A stretch of DNA of 64,000 nt from Phaeospirillum sp. (GTDB taxonomy: Bacteria > Pseudomonadota > Alphaproteobacteria > Rhodospirillales > Magnetospirillaceae). The first letter of the stretch is position 1. Each line of letters begins with the position of its first letter. The notes under the pieces are model-generated. The model was not told the DNA's origin, made no database searches, and worked only from the letters and a program-made list of their open reading frames with translations. This document shows positions 19,994-29,310 of this stretch, one piece after another. Position numbers and translations under genes: made by a program. Location of the stretch: NCBI GenBank assembly GCA_030651575.1, contig JAUSFB010000032.1:396001-460000 (forward strand), in the 5' to 3' direction.

Positions 19994-21325
19994 ATGGCGA
20001 CCTATACCGACCCCCGCCCCTCCTCGGCCTACGACTTCGCCGGCGGCGTCGAAACCGAAGCCGGCAGCGCCCAGGAAACCGCCTGGATCGAGGTGATCCG
20101 CAAGATGGAGGAGGTCTACTCCGACCTCATCCAGTACGAAGTCGAGCTGGAGGAAAAAAACACCGCCCTGGAGGAAGCCCAACGCTTCATCAACTCCGTG
20201 CTGTCGGCGGTGTCGGACATCCTGATCGTCTGCGATCAGCGCGGCCATATCCAGCAGGTCAATCTGGCCTTCCTCCAACTGACCGGCTTTGCCGAGATCG
20301 ATCTGTTCGACCGCGCCCTGGACGAACTGCTGTCCGACGACACCCACAAGCTGCGGCTGTGCAGCTGGATCGACTCCAAGGCCGGCGGCGATCGCGAAAT
20401 ACGCTTCCGCTCGGCCGAGGGCGGCTTGACCGACATGGTCGCCCTTAACTGCGCCACCCGCCTCGACCATCGCGGCCTGCCCGCCGGCATCGTGCTGACC
20501 GGCCGCCCGGTAGGAGAGCTGCGCCGCGCCTACGAGGCCCTGAAGCAGGCCCAGGCGCAACTGGTGCAGCAGGAAAAGATGGCCTCGCTGGGCCGCCTGA
20601 TCGCCGGTGTCGCCCACGAGCTGAATAATCCCATCAGCTTCGTCTATGGCAATGTCCATGCCCTGTCCAAATACTCGGACCGGATCCGGGCCTATCTCGG
20701 GGCCATCCATGACGGCTGCGACGAGACCAAGCGGGAGGCACTGCGCCGGACCTTGCGCATCGACGAGACCCTGTCCGACCTGCCGGCCCTGATCGACGGC
20801 ACCGCCGAAGGAGCGCAGCGGGTCGCCGACATCGTCCGCAGCCTCAAGCGCCTGTCATTTTCCAGCTCGGGCGGCCCCGAAATCTTCGACCTGACCGAGG
20901 TGGTCAGCAAAGCGGTGCAATGGTCGGCCTCGGGCAATCGCGGCGGCGCGGCGGTGGGAGTCGAATTGGGCGACGCGCTGCCGGTGCGCGGCAATGCCGG
21001 CCAGTTGCATCAGGTCATCGTCAACCTGATGGAAAACGCCCTGGACGCCGTCGCCGGCCGCGCCGGGGCTCATATCGCCATCAGCGGCGCCGTCTCCGGC
21101 GGCGAGGTGATCGTCACCGTCGAGGATAACGGCCCCGGCATCCCGGGCGAGATCATGACCAAGGTCTTCGACCCGTTCTTCACCACCAAACCAGTGGGCA
21201 AAGGAACCGGCCTCGGCCTGTGGATCTCCTACGGCATCGCCCGCGACCACGGCGGCTCGCTGGACGTCGCCAACCGCCAAAGCGGCGGCTCCCGCTTTAC
21301 CCTGAGACTGCCGGCGGCCTCCTGA
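19994..21325 (+). CDS. HupT/HoxJ-like soluble PAS histidine kinase
   Basis: 443 residues without membrane helices: an N-terminal coiled coil (about 30-60, [19 protein letters not shown]), a PAS domain (62-175), a second short coiled coil ([16 protein letters not shown]), HisKA with [13 protein letters not shown] (His about 208) and HATPase ([20 protein letters not shown]). This matches HupT/HoxJ, cytoplasmic kinases that respond to hydrogen through the sensor hydrogenase HupUV/HoxBC. GGGAGG lies inside the end of the upstream gene at a workable distance from ATG 19994. It is co-transcribed with, and presumably phosphorylates, the preceding regulator. Confidence 0.88.
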   Translation: MATYTDPRPSSAYDFAGGVETEAGSAQETAWIEVIRKMEEVYSDLIQYEVELEEKNTALEEAQRFINSVLSAVSDILIVCDQRGHIQQVNLAFLQLTGFAEIDLFDRALDELLSDDTHKLRLCSWIDSKAGGDREIRFRSAEGGLTDMVALNCATRLDHRGLPAGIVLTGRPVGELRRAYEALKQAQAQLVQQEKMASLGRLIAGVAHELNNPISFVYGNVHALSKYSDRIRAYLGAIHDGCDETKREALRRTLRIDETLSDLPALIDGTAEGAQRVADIVRSLKRLSFSSSGGPEIFDLTEVVSKAVQWSASGNRGGAAVGVELGDALPVRGNAGQLHQVIVNLMENALDAVAGRAGAHIAISGAVSGGEVIVTVEDNGPGIPGEIMTKVFDPFFTTKPVGKGTGLGLWISYGIARDHGGSLDVANRQSGGSRFTLRLPAAS

Positions 21326-21363
21326 GGTCGTGGATTTGCCGAAAATCATCGGCCGCACCTCCC

Positions 21364-21395
21364 TTGACTCCTATTAATCTATAGATATATAGATT
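21364..21395 (+). promoter_or_regulatory. Likely promoter with overlapping palindromic operator for the sulfate operon
   Basis: TTGACT (21364-21369) and TATATA (21386-21391), spaced 16 bp, look like a sigma70 promoter. A perfect palindrome, arms AATCTATA and TATAGATT around GATA (21376-21395), lies over the -10 element, the usual place for a repressor operator. It is 36 bp before the start of sbp. The regulator is not identified. Confidence 0.55.
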
Positions 21396-21430
21396 TGTGG
21401 ATTACTCAATCTGCCCGGCCACACGGAGTC

Positions 21431-22480
21431 ATGATGATCAAATCCCTCTGGAACGATGATATTCGCCAATTTTTCCTCGCAGCCGCCATGGCCGGGCTTC
21501 TGGCCATGGGCTTGGCAACGCTGATTCCCGGCGCCCGAGCCGCCGAGACCCGGACCTTGCTCAACGTCTCCTATGATCCCACCCGCGAGCTGTATCAGGC
21601 GATCAACGACGCCTTCATCAAGTCGTGGAAGGCCCGGACCGGCGAGGATATCAAGATCAACCAGTCGCATGGCGGCTCGGGCAAGCAGGCCCGCTCGGTG
21701 ATCGACGGGTTGGAGGCCGATGTGGTGACTCTGGCGCTGGCCTACGACATCGACGCCATCGCCGACAAGGCCAAGCTGCTGGACGGCACATGGCAAAACC
21801 ACCTCGGCGACAACAGCGCCCCCTACACCTCGACCATCGTCTTCCTGGTCAGAAAGGGCAATCCCAGGCAAATCAAGGATTGGGACGATCTGGTCAAACC
21901 GGGCGTGTCCGTGATCACCCCCAATCCCAAGACCTCCGGCGGAGCCCGGTGGAATTATCTGGCGGCCTGGGGCCACGAACTCAACCGGACCAATGGCGAT
22001 CAGGCCAAAGCCGAGGAATTCGTCGCCAAGCTGTACAAGAACGTGCCGGTGCTGGATTCCGGGGCGCGCGGCTCCACCGTCACCTTCGCCCAGCGCGGCC
22101 TGGGCGACGTGCTGCTGGCCTGGGAGAACGAAGCCTATCTCGCCCTACAGGAATTCGGCGACGGCTTCGAAATCGTCACTCCGTCACTGTCGATCCTGGC
22201 CGAACCGCCGGTAACGGTGGTGGACAAGGTGGTGGACAAGCGCGGCACCCGAGCACTGGCGGAAGCCTATCTCAAGTTCCTCTACACCCCGGAGGCCCAG
22301 GCCATCATCGCCCGGAACTTCTATCGCCCGCGCGACCCCGAGGCGATCAAGAAGACCGCGGCGACCTTCAAGCCGATCAAACTGTTCACCATCGACGACG
22401 TGTTCGGCGGCTGGCGAAAGGCTCAGGCCGAACATTTCGCCGATGGTGGGGTCTTCGACCGTATCTCTGGCCGGAAATAG
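21431..22480 (+). CDS. sbp: Sulfate/thiosulfate periplasmic binding protein
   Basis: 349 residues. Signal peptide (about 1-36, cleaved after ARA-AE), then the sulfate-binding fold: [29 protein letters not shown] (oxyanion-binding Ser/Gly loop), [14 protein letters not shown], and [17 protein letters not shown]. It captures sulfate in the periplasm for the CysTWA importer encoded next. Two ATGs, 21431 and 21434, follow GGAG; the second has the better spacing, but the difference is one residue. It is the first gene of the operon, behind a palindromic operator. Confidence 0.95.
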   Translation: MMIKSLWNDDIRQFFLAAAMAGLLAMGLATLIPGARAAETRTLLNVSYDPTRELYQAINDAFIKSWKARTGEDIKINQSHGGSGKQARSVIDGLEADVVTLALAYDIDAIADKAKLLDGTWQNHLGDNSAPYTSTIVFLVRKGNPRQIKDWDDLVKPGVSVITPNPKTSGGARWNYLAAWGHELNRTNGDQAKAEEFVAKLYKNVPVLDSGARGSTVTFAQRGLGDVLLAWENEAYLALQEFGDGFEIVTPSLSILAEPPVTVVDKVVDKRGTRALAEAYLKFLYTPEAQAIIARNFYRPRDPEAIKKTAATFKPIKLFTIDDVFGGWRKAQAEHFADGGVFDRISGRK

Positions 22481-22491
22481 GGGCGGAACGC

Positions 22492-23355
22492 ATGGCCTCC
22501 GCCACATTGCCCCTGTTGCGCCGAAACCGGGTGGCGTCAAGCGTCATTCCGGGCTTCGGCCCCACCTTGGGCTTCACCTTGTTTTACCTGTCGCTGATTG
22601 TGCTGTTGCCGCTGGCGGCGCTGCTACTCAAGGCGGCGGGGACCACCTTCGAGCAGTGGGGGCGCATCCTCGGCGACCCCCGCATCCTGTCGGCGCTGTG
22701 GCTGTCATTCGGCGGCGCCTTCGCGGCGGCGCTGATCAATGCGGTGTTCGGGCTGCTGGTGGCCTGGGTCCTGGTGCGCTATCCCTTTCCCGGCCGCAGG
22801 ATCGTCGATGCCATGGTCGATCTTCCCTTCGCCCTGCCGACGGCGGTGGCCGGCATCGCGCTGACGGCGCTGTATGCCCCCAATGGCTGGCTGGGAAAGC
22901 TCCTGACCCCGCTGGGAATCACGGTGGCGTTCACTCCGTTGGGGGTGGTGGTGGCCATGGTTTTCATCGGCCTGCCCTTCGTGGTCCGTACGGTCGAGCC
23001 GGTTCTCCAGGACATCGACCTGGAACTGGAGGAAGCCGCAGCCTCGTTGGGAGCGGACCGGCTCCAAACCTTCTTCCGGGTCATCCTGCCGGCTATCGCG
23101 CCATCGCTGCTGACCGGCTTCTCCCTGGCCCTGGCCCGCGCGGTGGGTGAGTACGGCTCGGTGATCTTCATTGCCGGCAACCTGCCCGGCATATCGGAAA
23201 TCGCGCCGCTGCTGATCATCACCAAGCTGGAACAATACGACTATGTGGGCGCCACCGCCATCGCCGCCGTGATGCTGACGATCTCGTTCGCCCTGCTGCT
23301 GGCCGTCAATCTTTTGCAAAAATGGCGCCGTGCGCGCATGGGGGGCCGAGGATGA
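22492..23355 (+). CDS. cysT: Sulfate ABC transporter permease CysT
   Basis: 287 residues with six membrane helices and the binding-protein-dependent transport signature EEAAASLGADRLQTFFRVILP (about residues 180-200), which contacts the CysA ATPase. The order sbp-cysT-cysW-cysA fits CysT as the first permease. It starts 11 bp after sbp and its stop overlaps the cysW start (ATGA). It forms the heterodimeric pore with CysW. Confidence 0.95.
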   Translation: MASATLPLLRRNRVASSVIPGFGPTLGFTLFYLSLIVLLPLAALLLKAAGTTFEQWGRILGDPRILSALWLSFGGAFAAALINAVFGLLVAWVLVRYPFPGRRIVDAMVDLPFALPTAVAGIALTALYAPNGWLGKLLTPLGITVAFTPLGVVVAMVFIGLPFVVRTVEPVLQDIDLELEEAAASLGADRLQTFFRVILPAIAPSLLTGFSLALARAVGEYGSVIFIAGNLPGISEIAPLLIITKLEQYDYVGATAIAAVMLTISFALLLAVNLLQKWRRARMGGRG

Positions 23356-24191
23356 ACAACCAGGCCATACGCGAACCGGCGCTGGTGCGCTGGACCCTGA
23401 CCATCCTGGCGCTGGCGTTCCTGGCGCTGTTCCTGGCGCTGCCTTTGATGGCGGTGCTGGTGGAAGCCTTCGCCAAGGGCTGGAACGCCTATCTCCGCGC
23501 CCTGTCCACCGATGTCACCTTGTCGTCGATCCGCCTGACCCTGATCGTTGCGGCGATTTCGGTGCCACTCAATATAGCCTTTGGACTGAGCGCCAGTTGG
23601 GCCATCGCCAAGTTCGATTTCGGCGGCAAAAGCCTGTTGATCTCGCTGATCGAGCTGCCGTTCTCGGTATCGCCGGTCATCTCCGGATTGATCTATGTGC
23701 TGCTGTTCGGGCTACAAGGCCTGCTGGGGCCGTGGCTGGTCGAGAACGACCTTCGGGTGATCTTCGCGGTGCCCGGCATCGTGCTGGCGACCATCTTCGT
23801 CACCTTCCCCTTCGTCGCCCGCGAGTTGATTCCGCTGATGGAAGAACAGGGCCGCGAGGAAGAAGAAGCGGCGCTGACGCTCGGGGCCAGCGGGCTTCGC
23901 ACCTTCTGGCTGGTGACCCTGCCCAATGTCCGTTGGGGTCTGTTCTATGGCGTCTTGCTGTGCAACGCCCGCGCCATGGGTGAATTCGGCGCCGTCTCGG
24001 TGGTGTCCGGTCATATCCGGGGCCTGACCAACACCATGCCCCTGCATGTGGAGATTCTCTATAATGAATACGATTTCGTCGGCGCCTTCGCGGTCGCCTC
24101 TCTCCTTGCTCTCCTGGCCCTGGTCACGCTCGCGGCCAAGACAGCCCTCGAATGGTGGCACCGCGACGAACTCGTCGCCACCGGCCACTGA
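23352..24191 (+). CDS. cysW: Sulfate ABC transporter permease CysW
   Basis: 279 residues, six membrane helices, with the coupling-loop signature [18 protein letters not shown] (about 175-193) and the CysW-typical [19 protein letters not shown] segment that follows. Its ATG overlaps the cysT stop. Together they form the membrane channel for sulfate or thiosulfate. cysA begins 10 bp downstream. Confidence 0.95.
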   Translation: MNNQAIREPALVRWTLTILALAFLALFLALPLMAVLVEAFAKGWNAYLRALSTDVTLSSIRLTLIVAAISVPLNIAFGLSASWAIAKFDFGGKSLLISLIELPFSVSPVISGLIYVLLFGLQGLLGPWLVENDLRVIFAVPGIVLATIFVTFPFVARELIPLMEEQGREEEEAALTLGASGLRTFWLVTLPNVRWGLFYGVLLCNARAMGEFGAVSVVSGHIRGLTNTMPLHVEILYNEYDFVGAFAVASLLALLALVTLAAKTALEWWHRDELVATGH

Positions 24192-24201
24192 GGCCTCCGG
24201 C

Positions 24202-25245
24202 ATGATCGAGGTCGATGCGGTTTCCAAGCATTTCGGCGATTTCATGGCGCTGGACCGCGTCTCTCTCAGCATCGGCCAGGGAAAGCTGGTGGCGCTTCTG
24301 GGGCCGTCGGGGTCGGGGAAAACCACCTTGCTGCGCATCCTGGCGGGGTTGGAGCAGCCAGACTTGGGGCGAATCCGCCTGGGGGGCGTCGATGCGACCG
24401 GCCTGGGCGCGCGTGACCGGCGAATTGGCTTCGTCTTCCAGCATTACGCCCTGTTCCGCCACATGAACATCGCCGCCAACATCGCTTTCGGCCTCAAGGT
24501 CCGCAAAGGGCCGCAACGCCTGAACAGCGCCATGATCGACGAGAAGGTGAACACCTTGCTCGATCTGGTCCAACTGGGAGGTCTGGCCGGGCGCTATCCC
24601 AGCCAACTGTCGGGCGGCCAGCGTCAGCGCGTCGCCCTGGCCCGCGCCCTGGCGGTGGAACCCCGGCTCCTGCTGCTGGACGAGCCATTCGGGGCGCTCG
24701 ACGCTCAGGTCCGCAAGGATCTGCGCCGCTGGCTGCGGCGCCTCCACGACGAAATGGGGCTGACCGGCGTATTCGTCACCCATGATCAGGAAGAAGCCCT
24801 CGAAGTGGCCGACGAGGTCGTGGTGATGAACAAGGGCCGTATCGAGCAGATCGGCACGCCCTCCGAGATCTACGACAGCCCGGCGACCCCGTTCGTCTAT
24901 CGCTTCCTGGGCAATGTCAACGCCGTGGCCTGTAACGTCAGTGGCGGCAACGCCCGGATCGAAGGCCTGCATGTGGCCGGCGGCACGGTGGACGGTCGCG
25001 GCACGGCCTTCATACGACCCCATGACGTGGAACTGCTGGAACTGTCACCCGATCTGCCCCAGGCCACCGTCCGTCTGGTGACGGTACTGGGGCCGCTGGT
25101 CCGCGCCGAGGTGGTATTGCCGGACGGCACCGCGCTGGAATCCGAACTGACCCGCGATCAGAAGGACAGGCTCGACCTCCGGCGCGGCCAGGAGGTTTCC
25201 ATCTTCCTCAGGAAAGCCAAGGTGTTCGTGGGGGATGGCGCATAG
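24202..25245 (+). CDS. cysA: Sulfate/thiosulfate ABC transporter ATPase CysA
   Basis: 347 residues: ABC ATPase domain (1-235) with Walker [11 protein letters not shown]-loop FVFQHYALF, signature [15 protein letters not shown], Walker [13 protein letters not shown] and H-loop [10 protein letters not shown], then a TOBE-like regulatory domain (about 270-345). It drives import through CysT/CysW. The start is the ATG at 24202, just after the cysW stop; a longer frame upstream only overlaps cysW. No terminator hairpin is visible before the ars promoter, so some read-through into ars is possible. Confidence 0.95.
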   Translation: MIEVDAVSKHFGDFMALDRVSLSIGQGKLVALLGPSGSGKTTLLRILAGLEQPDLGRIRLGGVDATGLGARDRRIGFVFQHYALFRHMNIAANIAFGLKVRKGPQRLNSAMIDEKVNTLLDLVQLGGLAGRYPSQLSGGQRQRVALARALAVEPRLLLLDEPFGALDAQVRKDLRRWLRRLHDEMGLTGVFVTHDQEEALEVADEVVVMNKGRIEQIGTPSEIYDSPATPFVYRFLGNVNAVACNVSGGNARIEGLHVAGGTVDGRGTAFIRPHDVELLELSPDLPQATVRLVTVLGPLVRAEVVLPDGTALESELTRDQKDRLDLRRGQEVSIFLRKAKVFVGDGA

Positions 25246-25252
25246 CCTCCCC

Positions 25253-25303
25253 TTGCATCGACACCGTCATAAATGTATCATTTTACCATACATCGAAATG
25301 ACG
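25253..25303 (+). promoter_or_regulatory. ars operon promoter and dyad operator
   Basis: TTGCAT (25253-25258) and TATCAT (25276-25281), spaced 17 bp, resemble a sigma70 promoter. ATGTAT (25273-25278) and ATACAT (25288-25293) form an inverted repeat over the -10 element. A second, nearly concentric pair, CGTCAT (25265-25270) and ATGACG (25298-25303), flanks it. An AT-rich dyad on the -10 is where ArsR/SmtB repressors bind. Confidence 0.6.
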
Positions 25304-25316
25304 ATAGTGTTCCCCC

Positions 25317-25739
25317 ATGCTTGAAACATTCGAAACCGTCGCCAAGGCCGTCGCGGACCCCAGCCGGGTCCGTATCCTGAAGCTGCTGGAAAGCGGCGAG
25401 CTGTGCGTCTGCCAGATCACCGCCGTGCTGAACCTTGCCCCCGCCACCGTCTCCAAGCATCTGGCCGGGCTGAAAACGGCGGGGCTGCTGCAACAGCGTC
25501 GGGACGGCAAATGGGTCTATTACCGGCTGGCCGAGCGCGCGCTGAACTCCTATGCCCCGTCCTTCCTCGCCCTGGTCGGCTCCGCTCTCGGAGACGATCC
25601 GACCACGGCGGAAGACCGGCGGGTGCTGGCCATGGTCAACGCGGTTCCGGTCCAGCTTTTGTGCGACCAGGGCCGATCCGCCCTCGGCCCGAATGTTCAA
25701 GCCGCCAATGCAACACCCTGCTGTGGGGAATCACCATGA
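25317..25739 (+). CDS. arsR: ArsR family arsenic-responsive repressor
   Basis: 140 residues: winged helix-turn-helix (about 5-90) with the ELCVC metal-binding box (about 30-34) at the start of the recognition region, which identifies the type-1 arsenite/antimonite sensors. It should repress its own operon and release DNA when As(III) binds. The final 45 residues extend past the usual winged helix and end in TPCCGESP, an extra Cys pair that might also bind metalloid. First gene of arsR-arsC-acr3-arsD-arsA; its stop overlaps the arsC start (ATGA). No good ribosome site precedes the ATG. Confidence 0.95.
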   Translation: MLETFETVAKAVADPSRVRILKLLESGELCVCQITAVLNLAPATVSKHLAGLKTAGLLQQRRDGKWVYYRLAERALNSYAPSFLALVGSALGDDPTTAEDRRVLAMVNAVPVQLLCDQGRSALGPNVQAANATPCCGESP

Positions 25740-26182
25740 CCAATGTTCTTGTCCTTTGCACCGGCAACAGCGCACGCAGCGTGCTTGGCGAGTGCCTGAT
25801 CAACGATCTGGGCGGCGGCACGTGGAAGGCCTACAGCGCCGGCAGCAAGCCCACTGGCAAGGTCAATCCGCTCTCCCTGGAAGTGCTGAAGGAAAAAGGC
25901 CATTCAACCGATGGCTTCCGGTCGAAGTCGTGGGACGAGTTCGCCCTGCCCGACGCGCCCCGCATGGATCTGATCATCACCGTCTGCGACAACGCGGCGG
26001 GCGAGGTCTGCCCCATCTGGCCGGGCCACCCCTCGAAGCTTCACATGGGCTTTCCCGACCCGGCCGCGGCCGAAGGCACGCACGAGGAGCGGCTGGCTGC
26101 GTTCCGGGCGGTCTACGCCATGATCGAAGCCAAGATCCGCCGGTTGATCGAGCTCGGCCCGGAGCGGGCAAGCGAGGTCTGA
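25736..26182 (+). CDS. arsC: Arsenate reductase, thioredoxin-coupled (LMW-PTP fold)
   Basis: 148 residues of the low-molecular-weight phosphatase type. The P-loop CTGNSAR (CX5R, Cys8) and the two resolving cysteines in VCDNAAGEVCP (about 83 and 90) are all present, giving the three-Cys relay of thioredoxin-dependent ArsC (as in the S. aureus enzyme). It reduces As(V) to As(III), the form exported by Acr3. ATG 25736 overlaps the arsR stop; acr3 begins 1 bp after the arsC stop. Confidence 0.95.
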   Translation: MTNVLVLCTGNSARSVLGECLINDLGGGTWKAYSAGSKPTGKVNPLSLEVLKEKGHSTDGFRSKSWDEFALPDAPRMDLIITVCDNAAGEVCPIWPGHPSKLHMGFPDPAAAEGTHEERLAAFRAVYAMIEAKIRRLIELGPERASEV

Positions 26183-26183
26183 G

Positions 26184-27206
26184 ATGAACCTGTTCGAACG
26201 CTACCTCACCCTCTGGGTCGGCCTGTGCATCGCCGCCGGCGTGGCGTTGGGCCATGTCATGCCCGCCCCGTTCCAGGCCATCGGCCGCATGGAGCTGGCC
26301 CAGGTCAACCTGCCGGTCGCGGTGCTGATCTGGCTGATGGTCATCCCCATGCTGCTGAAGATCGACTTCGGCGCGCTGCATCGGGTCAAGGAGCACTGGA
26401 AGGGCATCGGCGTCACCCTGTTCATCAACTGGGCGGTCAAGCCGTTCTCCATGGCGCTGCTGGGCTGGGTGTTCGTCAGCACCCTGTTCCGCCCCTATCT
26501 TCCGGCCGAGCAGATCGACAGCTACATCGCAGGGCTGATCCTGCTGGCCGCCGCACCTTGCACCGCCATGGTGTTCGTCTGGTCCAACCTGACCAATGGC
26601 GAGCCCCATTTCACCCTCAGCCAGGTGGCGGTCAACGACCTGATCATGGTGGTGGCCTTCGCCCCCATCGTCGGCCTGCTGCTGGGGCTGTCGTCGATCA
26701 CCGTGCCGTGGGACACCCTGCTGCTGTCGGTGGTGCTGTATATCGTAGTGCCGGTGATCGTGGCGCAGGTCTGGCGCAGGGTGCTGCTGGCCCGTGGACC
26801 GCAGGCCCTGGCCGGAACCCTGGCCCGGCTGGGACCGCTGTCGCTGGCCGCCTTGCTGACCACGCTGGTGCTGCTGTTCGGCTTCCAGGGCGAACAGATC
26901 ATCGCCCAGCCGCTGGTCATCGCCATGCTGGCGGTGCCGATCACCATCCAGGTCTACTTCAACTCCGGCCTCGCCTACCTGCTGAACAAGAAACTGGGCG
27001 TCGCCCATTGCGTCGCCGGACCGTCGGCCTTGATCGGGGCGTCCAACTTCTTTGAACTGGCGGTCGCCGCCGCCATCAGCCTGTTCGGCTTCCAGTCGGG
27101 CGCGGCTCTGGCCACCGTGGTGGGCGTGCTGATCGAAGTGCCGGTGATGCTGTCGGTGGTGAAAATCGTCAACGCGTCCAAGGACTGGTACGAAGCCAAG
27201 GCATAG
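26184..27206 (+). CDS. acr3: Arsenite efflux transporter Acr3
   Basis: 340 residues, ten membrane helices of the Acr3/BASS fold. The conserved helix-4 segment AAPCTAMVFVWSNL holds the essential Cys, and the second half has the matching GPSALIGASNFFELA motif. It exports arsenite and is often energised by ArsA when, as here, arsA and arsD are present. It begins 1 bp after arsC and ends 9 bp before arsD. Confidence 0.95.
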   Translation: MNLFERYLTLWVGLCIAAGVALGHVMPAPFQAIGRMELAQVNLPVAVLIWLMVIPMLLKIDFGALHRVKEHWKGIGVTLFINWAVKPFSMALLGWVFVSTLFRPYLPAEQIDSYIAGLILLAAAPCTAMVFVWSNLTNGEPHFTLSQVAVNDLIMVVAFAPIVGLLLGLSSITVPWDTLLLSVVLYIVVPVIVAQVWRRVLLARGPQALAGTLARLGPLSLAALLTTLVLLFGFQGEQIIAQPLVIAMLAVPITIQVYFNSGLAYLLNKKLGVAHCVAGPSALIGASNFFELAVAAAISLFGFQSGAALATVVGVLIEVPVMLSVVKIVNASKDWYEAKA

Positions 27207-27215
27207 GAGGACACC

Positions 27216-27581
27216 ATGAAGAAGCTTGAAGTCTACGACCCCGCCATGTGCTGCGCCACCGGCGTCTGCGGCCCCGAGGTCGATCCCGCCCTGGTCGCTT
27301 TCGCCGCCGATCTGCAATGGATCGCCGAGCAGGGCGTCAGCGTCCAACGCTACAATCTCGGTCAGGAGCCGCAGGCGTTCGCCGCCAACCCGGCGGTGAT
27401 CAAGGAGATGGAGGCCGGCATGGATCGCCTGCCCATCATCGCCGTCGACGGCCATATCGTCTCGACCGGGGTTCACCTGACCCGCGATCAGCTGGCGGCC
27501 AAGCTTGGCCTTGCCGCCAAGCCCCGCGTCGCGGCGACCGCCGGGGGCTCGTGCTGCCCGCCCAAAACAGGCTGCTGCTAG
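27216..27581 (+). CDS. arsD: Arsenical metallochaperone ArsD
   Basis: 121 residues. Cys12, Cys13 and Cys18 (MCCATGVC), the site that hands As(III) to ArsA, are exactly where the family has them. The C-terminus carries two further vicinal pairs (SCCPPKTGCC), as in E. coli ArsD. It delivers arsenite to the adjacent ArsA ATPase and also weakly represses the operon in some species. AGGAGG-type sequence just upstream supports the start. Confidence 0.96.
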   Translation: MKKLEVYDPAMCCATGVCGPEVDPALVAFAADLQWIAEQGVSVQRYNLGQEPQAFAANPAVIKEMEAGMDRLPIIAVDGHIVSTGVHLTRDQLAAKLGLAAKPRVAATAGGSCCPPKTGCC

Positions 27582-27591
27582 GAACGCTTCC

Positions 27592-29307
27592 ATGGCTCTA
27601 CCGCTAGTCGACACCCGATACCTGTTCTTCACCGGCAAGGGCGGCGTGGGCAAGACCTCGCTGTCCTGCGCCACCGGGCTGGCCCTAGCCGAGTCCGGCA
27701 AGCGGGTCCTGATCATCAGCACGGACCCCGCCTCCAACCTGGATGAGGTGCTGGGCACGATATTGAGCTCCACTCCGACTCCCATCGGCGGCGCCCCCGG
27801 CCTTTGCGCCCTCAATATCGACCCGGAAGCCGCCGCCCACGCCTATAAGGAACGCATGGTCGGCCCCTATCGCGGCATTCTGCCGAGCGCCGCCATCGCC
27901 AGCATGGAAGAGCAGTTCTCCGGCGCCTGCACCGTGGAAATCGCCGCCTTCGACGAGTTCGCCAAGCTGCTGGGCGACCCGACCACCACCGGGGATTTTG
28001 ATCACGTCGTCTTCGACACCGCCCCCACCGGCCATACCCTGCGGCTGCTGACCCTGCCCTCGGCCTGGACCGAATTCATCGCGTCGTCCACCGGCGGCGC
28101 GTCCTGTCTGGGACCGCTGGCCGGACTGGAGAAGCAAAAGGCGCTCTATGCCGCCACCGTCGCGCAATTGGCCGATCCGGCCATGACCACGGTGGTGCTG
28201 GTCAGCCGGCCAGAGCGTTCGGCCCTGCGCGAGGCGGACCGCACCAGGGGCGAGCTTGCCGAACTGGGGGTCGGCAAGCTGCATCTTGCCATCAACGGCG
28301 TGTTCACCGCTCTCCGGGCGGGGGACGCCATCGCCGACGCCATGACGGAGCGCGGCCGGGACGCGCTGGCCTCCCTGCCTCCCGGTCTGGCCGGACTGCC
28401 GCGCACCCGGACGCCGTTGCTGCCCACCGGCACCGTCGGCCTGGACTCCCTGCGGGCGATGGGAGCGGCCGAGGCCGCGACGCAATCCCACCCCGCGCCC
28501 ACGGAACCACCGCCGGTCCTGCCGGATGGGTTGGAGCCGCTGGTGGCTGAAATCGCCGCCACCGGCCATGGCGTCATCATGACCATGGGCAAGGGCGGCG
28601 TCGGCAAGACCACGGTGGCCGCCGCCATCGCCACCGCCCTGGCCCGCCGGGGCCACCTCGTGACTCTGTCCACCACCGATCCCGCCGCCCATGTGCAAGA
28701 CGCGGTCGAAGGCGAGATTGCGGGCCTGACCGTCACCCGCATCGACCCCGAGCGCGAGGTCGCCGACTACCGGGACGAGGTGTTGGCCAAGGCCGGCGGC
28801 AACCTCGATGAAGCCGGTCGCGCCATGCTGGAAGAAGACCTGCGCTCGCCTTGCACCGAGGAAATCGCGGTATTCCGCGCCTTTGCCCGGACCGTCGAGG
28901 GCGGCCAGGACCGATTCGTGGTGCTCGACACCGCTCCCACCGGCCACACCATCTTGCTGCTGGACGCCGCCGAGGCCTATCACCGCGACGTGCTGCGGAC
29001 CCAGGCCACCATGCCGGAGGCTGTGCGCCGGCTGCTGCCCCGCCTGCGCGATCCCCAGTTCACCCGCACGATCATCGTGACGCTGGCCGAAGCCACTCCC
29101 GTCCACGAAGCCGAGCGGCTGCAACGCGATCTGGCCCGTGCCGGCATCACGCCCTTTGCCTGGGTCATCAATCAGAGCCTGCTGGCCAGCGGCACCCGTG
29201 ACCCGCTGCTGGCCCGGCGCGGGCGCGCCGAGATCGCCTTCATCGACCGGGTCACCCGGAGCCTATCCTCCCGCGCCGCCCTGATCCCCTGGCGGACCGC
29301 CCCCTGA
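27592..29307 (+). CDS. arsA: Arsenite-stimulated pump ATPase ArsA
   Basis: 571 residues in two homologous halves (about 1-290 and 310-571), each with a deviant Walker A GKGGVGKT and the DTAPTGHT signature. The three metalloid-binding cysteines of E. coli ArsA (113, 172, 422) have clear equivalents in FSGACTVEIAAFDEF, GASCLGPLAGLEKQK and RSPCTEEIAVF. It is the soluble ATPase that energises the arsenite exporter and takes As(III) from ArsD. Last gene of the operon. It ends 3 bp from the stop of the convergent purC, with no terminator hairpin between. Confidence 0.96.
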   Translation: MALPLVDTRYLFFTGKGGVGKTSLSCATGLALAESGKRVLIISTDPASNLDEVLGTILSSTPTPIGGAPGLCALNIDPEAAAHAYKERMVGPYRGILPSAAIASMEEQFSGACTVEIAAFDEFAKLLGDPTTTGDFDHVVFDTAPTGHTLRLLTLPSAWTEFIASSTGGASCLGPLAGLEKQKALYAATVAQLADPAMTTVVLVSRPERSALREADRTRGELAELGVGKLHLAINGVFTALRAGDAIADAMTERGRDALASLPPGLAGLPRTRTPLLPTGTVGLDSLRAMGAAEAATQSHPAPTEPPPVLPDGLEPLVAEIAATGHGVIMTMGKGGVGKTTVAAAIATALARRGHLVTLSTTDPAAHVQDAVEGEIAGLTVTRIDPEREVADYRDEVLAKAGGNLDEAGRAMLEEDLRSPCTEEIAVFRAFARTVEGGQDRFVVLDTAPTGHTILLLDAAEAYHRDVLRTQATMPEAVRRLLPRLRDPQFTRTIIVTLAEATPVHEAERLQRDLARAGITPFAWVINQSLLASGTRDPLLARRGRAEIAFIDRVTRSLSSRAALIPWRTAP

Positions 29308-29310
29308 GGC

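Noticed and set aside
25977-27815. 612-codon open frame on the minus strand across acr3, arsD and part of arsA
   Set aside because: It is antisense to genes with conserved motifs, its product is a His/Gln/Asp-rich low-complexity protein typical of GC-rich shadows, and it spans several true gene boundaries.
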